From: Acidimicrobiales bacterium
GTDB lineage: Bacteria > Actinomycetota > Acidimicrobiia > Acidimicrobiales > Acidimicrobilacustridaceae
Direction of reading: 5' to 3'
Assembly: GCA_025456085.1 (NCBI GenBank)
Contig: JALOLF010000014.1
Coordinates: 1 to 48,362 of the forward strand
DNA length: 48,362 bases
The position numbers and the translations under genes are program-made. This document shows, piece by piece, positions 41,929 to 48,362 of this stretch. Numbering within the stretch: the first letter of the stretch is position 1; each line of letters opens with the position of its first letter. The notes under the pieces are model-generated. The model saw only the letters and a list, made by a program, of their open reading frames with translations. It had not been told where the DNA came from and made no database searches.

Positions 41929-42863
41929 GGCGCGGACCGCAGCACCGGGTCGGGGCTGGACTGCACGGCGGCGCCGAGGCCCACGAGCCGCCACAGCGGC
42001 AGCGTCCAGGTGGCCACGACACCGGTGTCGCGCAGGAAGCCGGTGAGCCGACCCAGGTCGCGGGCCAGGCGCTCGCGGTGGATCGGGTTGCGGGCCGCGG
42101 TGCGGCGGCCGTCGGGGATGCGCAGCTCGTCGTAGACGGCGGGGTTGCACAGCGCGTCGACGATGCTGCGCACCACGAAGGGCGCTCGGATCATGGCCAC
42201 GAGGCGACGGCCGCCCGAGGTGCGGGGCCACGTCTCGGTGACGTAGGAGCGGGCGTAGGAGACGTGGCGGGCCTCCTCGAGCACGTGGAGCCGGGCCATC
42301 TGGCGGCTCACCGGGTGCACCCGCTCGTCGTTCATCGTCGCCCGGTTGGAGGCGTCGAGCAGCTCCTCGGCGGCCAGGATGGCGAGGTAGCCCTCCGGCC
42401 CCCGGGGCGTGGTGGCGGTCAGGAACCGCCCGCCGAAGCCGAGCAGCGCCTGCACGGAGTAGGCCGGGGTGCCGGCCCGGCGGATGAACTCGCCGAACAT
42501 GGCCGAGTGGCGGCACTCGTCGGCGGCCTCGACCAGCAGGTAGCGGTGCGACCCGTCGTCGGCGGGCAGGTCGTACAGGTGCTTCAGGATCAGCTGCATC
42601 AGGATGTTCTCGAACCAGATGCCGGCCGAGCACAACGAGGCGCACTCGTGACGGCTGTAGGCCTTGCGCTGCGTGTCGTCCATGGCCTCCCACACGGGCG
42701 TGCCGTAGAGGGGGAGGTACTCGGGGGGCAGGTAGTACATCGAGTCGTCGAGGGGCAGCGACCAGTCGACGTCGGTGAAGGGATCGAAGGACAGCCGCTC
42801 GGAGGCGGCCACGAGACGGGCAGCCTTGCGGGCGACGGTTGGTGGCGTGAGGGTTGCGGTCAT
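41925..42863 (-). CDS. AurF-like diiron oxygenase
   Basis: 312 residues from ATG 42863. A CACACT box (42870-42875) lies 6 bases upstream, so it may be leaderless. Helical ferritin-like protein with carboxylate/His ligands: a Glu in WFENILMQL, EAADECRH, EELLDASNRATMNDE and LEEARHVSYAR. These fit the AurF/p-aminobenzoate N-oxygenase family, which uses a diiron centre and O2 for N- or C-oxygenation or fatty-acid desaturation-like steps. MerR-linked actinobacterial members are mostly uncharacterised. No biosynthetic cluster is near, so a lipid or detoxifying role is plausible. Confidence 0.85.
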   Translation of the reverse strand: MTATLTPPTVARKAARLVAASERLSFDPFTDVDWSLPLDDSMYYLPPEYLPLYGTPVWEAMDDTQRKAYSRHECASLCSAGIWFENILMQLILKHLYDLPADDGSHRYLLVEAADECRHSAMFGEFIRRAGTPAYSVQALLGFGGRFLTATTPRGPEGYLAILAAEELLDASNRATMNDERVHPVSRQMARLHVLEEARHVSYARSYVTETWPRTSGGRRLVAMIRAPFVVRSIVDALCNPAVYDELRIPDGRRTAARNPIHRERLARDLGRLTGFLRDTGVVATWTLPLWRLVGLGAAVQSSPDPVLRSAP

Positions 42864-42880
42864 GTCGACAGTGTGAACCG

Positions 42881-42898
42881 TGACAGTTAGAAGTGTCA
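42881..42898. promoter_or_regulatory. Operator and promoter of the AurF-MerR operon
   Basis: TGACA-n-TT-nn-AA-n-TGTCA, an 18-bp interrupted palindrome. Read on the minus strand it starts in the -35 TTGACA (42894-42899) and fills the 18-base spacer to the -10 (42870-42875). A dyad inside a long spacer is the classic MerR arrangement. Confidence 0.65.
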
Positions 42899-42996
42899 AC
42901 GTGTTCCCTGTCACCTCGGCCGCGGTGTGGTGCGCCGGCGGGGGGCCGACCCGTGGAGGAGGGAGGATCGGGTCGGCACCCCACCGGCGGCGAGGG

Positions 42997-43578
42997 TCAG
43001 CCCGGCGCGTCCGGCAGGCCGGCGGGCGGTGCGGGCAGTTCGCCGTTCACCAGGTCGCTGGCCCGATCGGCGGCGTCGGCCAGGATGGTGTCGGCTTCCG
43101 CCTGCGTGTGGCGCCCGTCGGCGACCTCCTGGTTGACGTGGTCGGTGAGGTCGGCGACGAGGGCGTCGATCACGACCTGCGGGTCGACGCCGTTGGCCTG
43201 CGCCACCTCGGCGATGGTCTGGCCGCCCTCGACGGCGGCGCGCAGGTCGTCGACGTCGATGCCGATGGCCGTGGCCGCGACCTCGAAGGGACGGCCGCCG
43301 TGACGGCCGGGCCCGCCGGGCTCGGGCCTGGCGTCGGCCAGCGCGGCGACGACGGCGTCGGCCTGCTCCTGGGTGAGCGTCCCGTCGGCGACGAGCGGGG
43401 CGAGGGTCTCGCTGATCCGTGCCGAGCGGTCCGGGGCTTCGGTCGTGGCGGTCGAGTCCTCCTGGGTGGTGGTGGTCTCCTGTGCGCCCGACACGTGGGG
43501 CACGGTGAGGGCCAGGCCGGCGAGGCTGCCGCCGGCGATGCCGGCGGCCAGGCCGAGGGTGGCGAGGGACTTGCGCAT
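42997..43578 (-). CDS. Secreted helical protein, unknown function
   Basis: 193 residues, ATG 43578 with AGGAGA upstream. Signal peptide ends near SGA-Q. A Thr/Glu linker is followed by two related helix pairs: LAPLVADGTLTQEQADAVVAAL and VADGRHTQAEADTILADAA. Between them lies AIGIDVDDLRAAVEGGQTIAEVAQANGVDPQVVIDALVADL. I have seen this pattern in exported actinobacterial proteins next to MprAB-like systems. Divergent from the response regulator gene; the direct repeat at 43697-43713 may control both. Likely an envelope stress-related protein, by context only. Confidence 0.78.
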   Translation of the reverse strand: MRKSLATLGLAAGIAGGSLAGLALTVPHVSGAQETTTTQEDSTATTEAPDRSARISETLAPLVADGTLTQEQADAVVAALADARPEPGGPGRHGGRPFEVAATAIGIDVDDLRAAVEGGQTIAEVAQANGVDPQVVIDALVADLTDHVNQEVADGRHTQAEADTILADAADRASDLVNGELPAPPAGLPDAPG

Positions 43579-43696
43579 GACGTTCTCCTGTTCGTTGCAG
43601 GTGGGTGGGTTCGGGGAGTCCGTCGGGCCGGTGACCCGTCTCGCTTCCCGACGTTCACGATGCGCCCCGCCGGTTGGGGAACCCGCAGTGGTTCGC

Positions 43697-43713
43697 GAGA
43701 ACTGGGTGAGAAC
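43697..43713 (+). promoter_or_regulatory. Direct-repeat box for an OmpR/PhoB-type regulator
   Basis: GAGAAC-n5-GAGAAC: two identical 6-mers with an 11-bp period, the spacing used by tandem OmpR/PhoB-class dimers. It lies 36 bases before the -10 of the response regulator gene (TACGAT, 43750-43755), which suggests autoregulation. Confidence 0.6.
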
Positions 43714-43761
43714 CGGCCCGGAGCGGCCCCGCCGGCGGGAGAGCGGCCGTACGATCCGCTC

Positions 43762-44457
43762 ATGGCCGACTCCGGACGATCGCCGCGGGTGCTGCTCGCC
43801 GAGGACGACCGGGGGGTGCGGGAGTCGCTCGTGCGGGCCCTGCGCTTCGAGGGCTACGACGTGCACGCCGTCACCGACGGCGTCCAGGCCCTCGACGCCG
43901 CGGCCGACCGCGCCCCCGACGTCGCCGTGCTCGACGTGATGATGCCCCACGTCGACGGGCTGAGCGTCTGCCGGGAGCTGCGCCGCCGCGACCCGGCGCT
44001 GCCCATCCTGTTGCTGACGGCCCGCCACGAGGTGCGCGACCGGGTGGCAGGGCTCGACGCCGGCGCCGACGACTACGTGGTCAAGCCCTTCGCCATCGCG
44101 GAGCTGACGGCACGGCTGCGTGCCCTGCTGCGGCGCACGAGCATCACCGGGGCCGACGACGCCCTCCACGTCGCCGACCTCACGCTGGACCCCCGGTCGC
44201 GGCTGGCCGATCGGGGCGGTCGGGCGCTCGAGCTGACCAAGCTGGAGTTCGACCTCCTCGAGCTGCTCATGGGCCACGCGGGCGAGGTGCTGGGCCGCGA
44301 CGCCATCTACGAGCAGATCTGGGGCTACGACAGCGAGACGTCCTCCCGCTCGCTCGACGTCTACATCGGCTACCTGCGCACCAAGACCGAAGCCGGTGGC
44401 GAGCCCCGCGTGATCCACACCGTGCGGGCCGTGGGCTTCGTGCTGCGGGCGCCATGA
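43762..44457 (+). CDS. OmpR/PhoB-family response regulator (MprA-like)
   Basis: 231 residues. Receiver domain: acidic pocket E14-D15-D16, phosphorylated D58 in VLDVMMP, T86 and K108 (KPF). The C-terminal winged helix holds LTKLEFDLLELLM, a SETSSRSLDVYIGYLRTK recognition helix and HTVRAVGFVLR. Phosphorylated by the kinase whose gene overlaps it by ATGA. TACGAT 6 bases before ATG suggests leaderless translation. Closest in style to mycobacterial MprA, which answers envelope stress; this is an analogy. Confidence 0.92.
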   Translation: MADSGRSPRVLLAEDDRGVRESLVRALRFEGYDVHAVTDGVQALDAAADRAPDVAVLDVMMPHVDGLSVCRELRRRDPALPILLLTARHEVRDRVAGLDAGADDYVVKPFAIAELTARLRALLRRTSITGADDALHVADLTLDPRSRLADRGGRALELTKLEFDLLELLMGHAGEVLGRDAIYEQIWGYDSETSSRSLDVYIGYLRTKTEAGGEPRVIHTVRAVGFVLRAP

Positions 44458-45899
44458 GCCTGCGCTGGCGGATCGCCCTGGCCCTGGCCGGCGTGGCGGC
44501 CGTGGTGGGCACGCTCGCTGCCGCCGGTGCCTACCTCGCCACGCGGGCCCAGCTCGAACAGGCCGTCGACGACTCGCTCGAGTCGCGGGCCGCGGAGCTC
44601 ACCGGCCCGCAGACGCGCGACCGGCCGGACCCGCCCCAGGCGCCGGTCGTGCTCGTGTGCCCGCCGCCGGCGATGCTGCAGCCCGCCGTGGCGGTGCAGT
44701 ACCTGTCGACCGACACCACCGTGACGACCTGCCTCGAGGGCGCCCCGACGCTGCCCGTCGACGACGCCGACCTCGCCCTGGCGTCGGGGCCGGGTGAGCC
44801 GCAGCTGCGCACCGTCGAGGTGGACGACGAACGCCTGCGCCTGCTCACCGCCCACGTGGCCGAGGGCACGGCGGTGCAGATCGCCCGCGATCTGGCCGAG
44901 ACCGAGGACGTGCTCGGCGCGCTCCGGGCCCGGCTGGCGCTGCTGGCCGCGAGCGGCGTGGTGGTGGCGGCGGCGCTGGGCTGGCTGCTGGCCAGCCGGA
45001 TCGTGCGTCCCGTCGTCGAGCTGCGCGACACCGCAGAGTCGATCGCCTCCTCCCAGGACCTGACCACCCCCATCCCCGAGGGCGGCCCGGGCGAGGTCGG
45101 CGACCTGTCGGCGAGCCTGACCACCATGGTGCACGCGCTGGCGACCTCCCGCGAGCAGCAGCAGCGCCTCATCCGCGACGCCAGCCACGAGATGCGCACC
45201 CCGCTCACGAGCCTGCGCACCAACCTGGAGATGCTGGAGCACCTCGACCGGTTGCCGGCAACGGACAGGGTCGAGCTGCTGGCAGCCGTGCAGGGCGACG
45301 TGGGCGAGCTCACCCACCTGCTGACCGAGCTCGTGGAGCTGGCGGCCGACCGGGCCGGCGACGACGAACCGGTCCGCCCGGTCGACCTGGGCGAGCTGGC
45401 CGAGGGCGTCGCAGCCCGCTTCTCCCGCCGGACCGGTCACGAGGTCACGGTCCGCGACGGCGTGACCCCCGGTGCCGGCCCTGCCGACGCCGTGCTCGTC
45501 GAGGGTCGCTCGCAGATGCTGGAGCGGGCCGTCGCCAACCTGGTCGACAACGCCTGCAAGTACAGCCCACCCGACGGCCCCGTCGAGATCGTCGTGCAGG
45601 GCGGTCGACTGGAGGTGCTCGACCGCGGACCGGGCATCGCCGAGGCCGACCGCCCCCACGTGTTCGAGCGCTTCTACCGGGCCACCGAGGCCCGCAGCGC
45701 GCCGGGGTCGGGGCTCGGCCTGGCCATCGTGGCCCAGATCGTGGAGCGCCACGGCGGCCGGGTGTGGGCCGTGGAGCGTCCCGGCGGGGGTGCCGCGGTG
45801 GGCTTCGAGCTGCCCCGGTCACCCGAAGCGGACGACGACGCAGCACACCCCGATCCCTACGATCGGGTTCGACACCCGCTCCGAGAGGACCGACCATGA
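44454..45899 (+). CDS. Membrane sensor histidine kinase (MprB-like)
   Basis: 481 residues. A first membrane helix (about 7-29) and a second (about 155-180) flank an extracytoplasmic sensor of about 125 residues with no known fold. HAMP follows the second helix, then HisKA with H245 in DASHEMRTPLTSLR, and HATPase with N-box NLVDNACKY, DRGPGI and GSGLGLAIV. The ending overlaps the next ATG, so the kinase and the glutamate decarboxylase are co-translated. This unusual coupling suggests the system answers acid or envelope stress. Confidence 0.92.
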   Translation: MSLRWRIALALAGVAAVVGTLAAAGAYLATRAQLEQAVDDSLESRAAELTGPQTRDRPDPPQAPVVLVCPPPAMLQPAVAVQYLSTDTTVTTCLEGAPTLPVDDADLALASGPGEPQLRTVEVDDERLRLLTAHVAEGTAVQIARDLAETEDVLGALRARLALLAASGVVVAAALGWLLASRIVRPVVELRDTAESIASSQDLTTPIPEGGPGEVGDLSASLTTMVHALATSREQQQRLIRDASHEMRTPLTSLRTNLEMLEHLDRLPATDRVELLAAVQGDVGELTHLLTELVELAADRAGDDEPVRPVDLGELAEGVAARFSRRTGHEVTVRDGVTPGAGPADAVLVEGRSQMLERAVANLVDNACKYSPPDGPVEIVVQGGRLEVLDRGPGIAEADRPHVFERFYRATEARSAPGSGLGLAIVAQIVERHGGRVWAVERPGGGAAVGFELPRSPEADDDAAHPDPYDRVRHPLREDRP

Positions 45900-47275
45900 G
45901 CACCACGCCCGCCGCCTCGTCCGACGACCTGCCCTCGACCCGGTACTTCTCCCGACCGCTGCCCCGTGAGGGCTTCCCCGATCGGGGCATGCCCGCCGCC
46001 GACGCCTACGAGCTGATCCACCTGGGCCTGCGCGTCGACGGGCAGCCGTCGATGAACCTGGCGTCGTTCGTCACCACCTGGATGGAGCCCGAAGCCGAGC
46101 GGCTCATCGCCGAGGCCGCGGCCACCAACCACATCGACCACGAGGAGTACCCCGTGGCCGAGGCCGTCGAGCAGATCTGCACCCGGATGCTGGCCGACCT
46201 GTGGCACGCCCCCGACATCCACCGCTCGGTCGGGGTGGCCACCATCGGCTCGTCCGAGGCCATCATGCTCGGCCTGCTGGCCCACAAGTTCTCGTGGCGC
46301 AAACGACGCCAGGACGCTGGTCTCCCGGCCGACAAGCCCAACGTGGTGTTCGGAGCCGAGACCCACATCGTGTGGGACAAGTTCGCCCGCTACTTCGACG
46401 TGGAGCTGCGCAAGATCCCCATGCGCCCCGACCGCTACGTGCTGCACCCCGACGACGTCGCCGAGCGCATCGACGAGAACACCATCGCCGTCGGCGCGGT
46501 GCTGGGCACCACCTTCATCGGGGAGAACGACCCCATCGAGGAGCTGAACGATCTGCTGGTGCAGGTCAAGGCCGAGAAGGGCTGGGACATCCCCCTGCAC
46601 GTGGACGGCGCCAGCGGCGGGTTCATCGCTCCCTTCGCCCATCCCGACGAGCGGTGGGACTTCCGACTCGAGCAGGTCGCCTCCATCAACGCCTCCGGCC
46701 ACAAGTACGGGCTCGTCTACCCCGGTATCGGGTGGCTCGTCTTCCGGGACCGGAGCTACCTGCCCGAGGACCTCGTGTTCAACGTGAACTACCTGGGCGG
46801 CGCCCAGCCCACCTTCACGTTCAACTTCTCGCGCGGCTCGGCCATGATCCAGGCGCAGTACTACAACTTCGTGCGTCTCGGCCGCGCCGGTTACACCGCC
46901 ATCGTGTACAACATGATGGCCAACGCCCGCTACCTCAACGAGCAGCTCGAGCGCACCGGCCGCTTCGAGATCCTCAACCCGGGCCTGGCCGAGCCGGTCG
47001 TGACGTTCCGCTTGAAGCCGGATACCGACTTCGACGAGTTCCACCTGTCCGACCAGCTCCGCCAGCACGGGTGGATCGTGCCCGCCTACACGCTTCCCCC
47101 GGACGCGCAGGACGTGACCGTGCTGCGCGTCGTGGTGCGCAACGACATGAGCCGCGACAAGGTCGACATCCTGTTGCGTCACCTCGACGAGGCCTGCACC
47201 TATCTCGACGGACGGGGCATGCCGACCACCGAGGACGATCGCAGGACCCACGAGCACCAGCGCCGCCGCTGTTGA
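45896..47275 (+). CDS. gadB: Glutamate decarboxylase, PLP-dependent
   Basis: 459 residues from ATG 45896 (AGAGGA upstream, overlapping the kinase stop). The N-terminal region contains GMPAADAYELIHLGLRVDG and a NLASFVTTWMEPEAERL block. TIGSSEAIMLGLLAHK, HVDGASGGFIAPF and PLP Lys K270 in ASGHKYGL complete the type II decarboxylase. Length and motifs match E. coli GadB (466). It converts glutamate to GABA with uptake of a proton, an acid-resistance reaction. No GABA antiporter is adjacent, although a membrane protein follows 11 bases later. Confidence 0.93.
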   Translation: MSTTPAASSDDLPSTRYFSRPLPREGFPDRGMPAADAYELIHLGLRVDGQPSMNLASFVTTWMEPEAERLIAEAAATNHIDHEEYPVAEAVEQICTRMLADLWHAPDIHRSVGVATIGSSEAIMLGLLAHKFSWRKRRQDAGLPADKPNVVFGAETHIVWDKFARYFDVELRKIPMRPDRYVLHPDDVAERIDENTIAVGAVLGTTFIGENDPIEELNDLLVQVKAEKGWDIPLHVDGASGGFIAPFAHPDERWDFRLEQVASINASGHKYGLVYPGIGWLVFRDRSYLPEDLVFNVNYLGGAQPTFTFNFSRGSAMIQAQYYNFVRLGRAGYTAIVYNMMANARYLNEQLERTGRFEILNPGLAEPVVTFRLKPDTDFDEFHLSDQLRQHGWIVPAYTLPPDAQDVTVLRVVVRNDMSRDKVDILLRHLDEACTYLDGRGMPTTEDDRRTHEHQRRRC

Positions 47276-47286
47276 GCCGAGGGGCC

Positions 47287-47934
47287 ATGACGCGCTGGAC
47301 CGCCGTGCTGTTCATGGTCGGCTCGGCGTGCTTCGCCGTGGCGTCCATCCCGGCCATCACGACGGTGGTGCCGGCCGAGCTCGTCGGTGTGACCTACTTC
47401 GTCGGTTCCATCTTCTTCACCAGCGCCGGCGCGCTGGTGTCCATCGCGGCGTGGGGCGACGCGCGTCGTGCGGTCGGCGGCAGGCTCGGACGGGCGCTGG
47501 TCGACCGCGACTGGCTCGCGGCGATCATCCAGTCGGTGGGCACGGTGTGGTTCAACCTGAACACCTTCGACGCCATGCAGGGCACGTTCTCCGCGCAGGA
47601 GGAGAACCTGCTGGTGTGGACCCCGGACTTCCTCGGCTCCATCTGCTTCCTCGTGTCGAGCGGGCTCTCGTGGTGGTCGGCCTGTGGTGGTCCCTGGCGC
47701 GTCCGCCGGGACTCGAACGACTGGTGGATGGCGGCGCTGAACCTCGTCGGTTCGGGCTTCTTCATGGTCTCGGCCATCGCCGCCTACACCCTTCCCGACA
47801 CCGACGAGCTGCTCGACGCGTCCCTCGCCACCTCGGGCACCCTGCTCGGCGCCCTGTGCTTCTTCTGGGGCGCACACCTGCTGCTGGTCGGGTCACCCGA
47901 TCCGGACGGGGACGGGTACCCGGCCGCGTCGTGA
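47287..47934 (+). CDS. Membrane protein, YrhK-like, unknown function
   Basis: 215 residues. About six hydrophobic helices: GSACFAVASIPAI, FVGSIFFTSAGALVSIA, IIQSVGTVWFNLNTF, FLGSICFLVSSGLSWWSA, ALNLVGSGFFMVSAIAAY and LCFFWGAHLLL. The repeated GS-x-x-F pattern in paired helices reminds me of the YrhK domain. It lacks charged residues in the helices of the sort expected in a GABA antiporter. It starts 11 bases after gadB and probably belongs to the same operon. Confidence 0.7.
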   Translation: MTRWTAVLFMVGSACFAVASIPAITTVVPAELVGVTYFVGSIFFTSAGALVSIAAWGDARRAVGGRLGRALVDRDWLAAIIQSVGTVWFNLNTFDAMQGTFSAQEENLLVWTPDFLGSICFLVSSGLSWWSACGGPWRVRRDSNDWWMAALNLVGSGFFMVSAIAAYTLPDTDELLDASLATSGTLLGALCFFWGAHLLLVGSPDPDGDGYPAAS

Positions 47935-48050
47935 GGTCGCGCGGTCGTCACGCGGACCGCGCCGTCGACACGCCGGCCGTTCCTGTGCGAACGTGGACGC
48001 CGGAGGCCGACATGGGCAACGCAGACCGGCCGGAGCACCGGGAGCCGTCG

Positions 48051-48362
48051 ATGCGGGCGCTCGTCCACGACCGCTACGGCCCGCCGGACGTGTTGGGCGT
48101 GGCCACCCGAGCCATCCCCACGCCGGGACCACGCGAGGTGCTGGTGCGGGTCCACGCCGTGGGGCTCGACCGGGGCGTGTGGCACCTGGTCACCGGGACG
48201 CCCTACGTGGCCCGCCCGGCGATCGGACTCCGGCGGCCCCGCCAGCCCGTGGCGGGCACCGATCTGGCCGGCACGGTCGAGGCCGTCGGAGCCGAGGTGG
48301 AGGGGCTCCGCCCCGGCGACGCGGTGTACGGCACCGCCCGGGGCACCCTGGCCGAGTACGCC
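48051..48362 (+). CDS. MDR-family alcohol dehydrogenase/quinone reductase, N-terminal part
   Basis: 104 codons visible from ATG 48051, continuing past the window. GGGAG lies 7 bases upstream; ATG 48012 is in frame and would add 13 residues. It reads like the GroES-like domain of medium-chain dehydrogenases: ALVHDRYGPPDVLGV, PREVLVRVHAVGLDRG, VAGTDLAGTVEAVG, LRPGDAVYGTARGTLAEYA. The usual catalytic Cys near the start is Leu-Asp, as in quinone-oxidoreductase-type, zinc-free members. Substrate unknown. Confidence 0.85.
   Translation, partial: MRALVHDRYGPPDVLGVATRAIPTPGPREVLVRVHAVGLDRGVWHLVTGTPYVARPAIGLRRPRQPVAGTDLAGTVEAVGAEVEGLRPGDAVYGTARGTLAEYA

Noticed and set aside
47287..47934. Membrane protein after gadB as a GABA/glutamate antiporter
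   Set aside because: Only about six helices and none of the amino-acid antiporter motifs; GadC-type carriers have about twelve helices.

Overview
The window is a gene-dense, very GC-rich chromosomal segment of an actinobacterium. Gene content (AurF-like diiron oxygenase with a MerR partner, paired P450s with CMD and SDR enzymes, BKACE enzyme, DUF445, DUF6544, Thr-rich secreted proteins, an LPxTG protein, an MprAB-like two-component system) fits Acidimicrobiia best, perhaps near Iamia or Ilumatobacter. This placement is inferred from gene style, not from a marker gene. I see no rRNA, tRNA, CRISPR array, transposase, integrase or phage gene. No gap between genes exceeds 300 bases.

Layout. 1-3.7 kb: a secreted malectin-domain protein cut by the window edge, an SDR, a class C beta-lactamase-fold lipoprotein that lacks its catalytic residues, and a cupin dioxygenase. 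3.7-5.7 kb: a SulP anion transporter whose promoter carries a CsoR/CstR-type box and a second inverted repeat. 5.8-11 kb: three exported proteins on the minus strand (SGNH domain plus six lectin-type repeats, a PQQ-propeller lipoprotein, a secreted protein ending in YTG). 11-17 kb: a divergent BKACE/FGGY-kinase pair, acyl-CoA thioesterase II, and an MFS exporter overlapping its TetR regulator. 17-21 kb: BrkB/YihY membrane protein, phosphopantetheinyl transferase, ArfB-type ribosome-rescue factor, gamma-glutamyltransferase. 21-27 kb: a SecD-like lipoprotein without membrane helices, a SNF2 helicase, an LPVTG-anchored vWA protein, a small lipoprotein and a small secreted protein. 27-32.8 kb: amidohydrolase, DUF6544, VOC and aldo/keto reductase genes, a small membrane protein and a second YTG-tailed secreted protein. 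32.9-38.5 kb: two P450s with DUF445 between them, then a CMD-SDR pair and a 40-residue membrane protein. 38.5-43 kb: HD hydrolase, cysK-cysE (cysteine synthesis), and a minus-strand AurF-MerR operon. 43-48.4 kb: a secreted protein divergent from a response regulator-histidine kinase-glutamate decarboxylase-membrane protein run, then the start of an MDR alcohol dehydrogenase.

Two window-wide patterns are not explained by gene content. First, many genes have a TAnnnT-like -10 hexamer 6-8 bases before the start codon, which suggests mostly leaderless mRNAs. Second, intergenic spaces hold two families of short palindromic repeats: family A, three 47-bp copies, and family B, two copies of about 55 bp. 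These, the operator-rich sulP promoter, the pseudo-beta-lactamase and the orphan SecD-like lipoprotein are the main leads.
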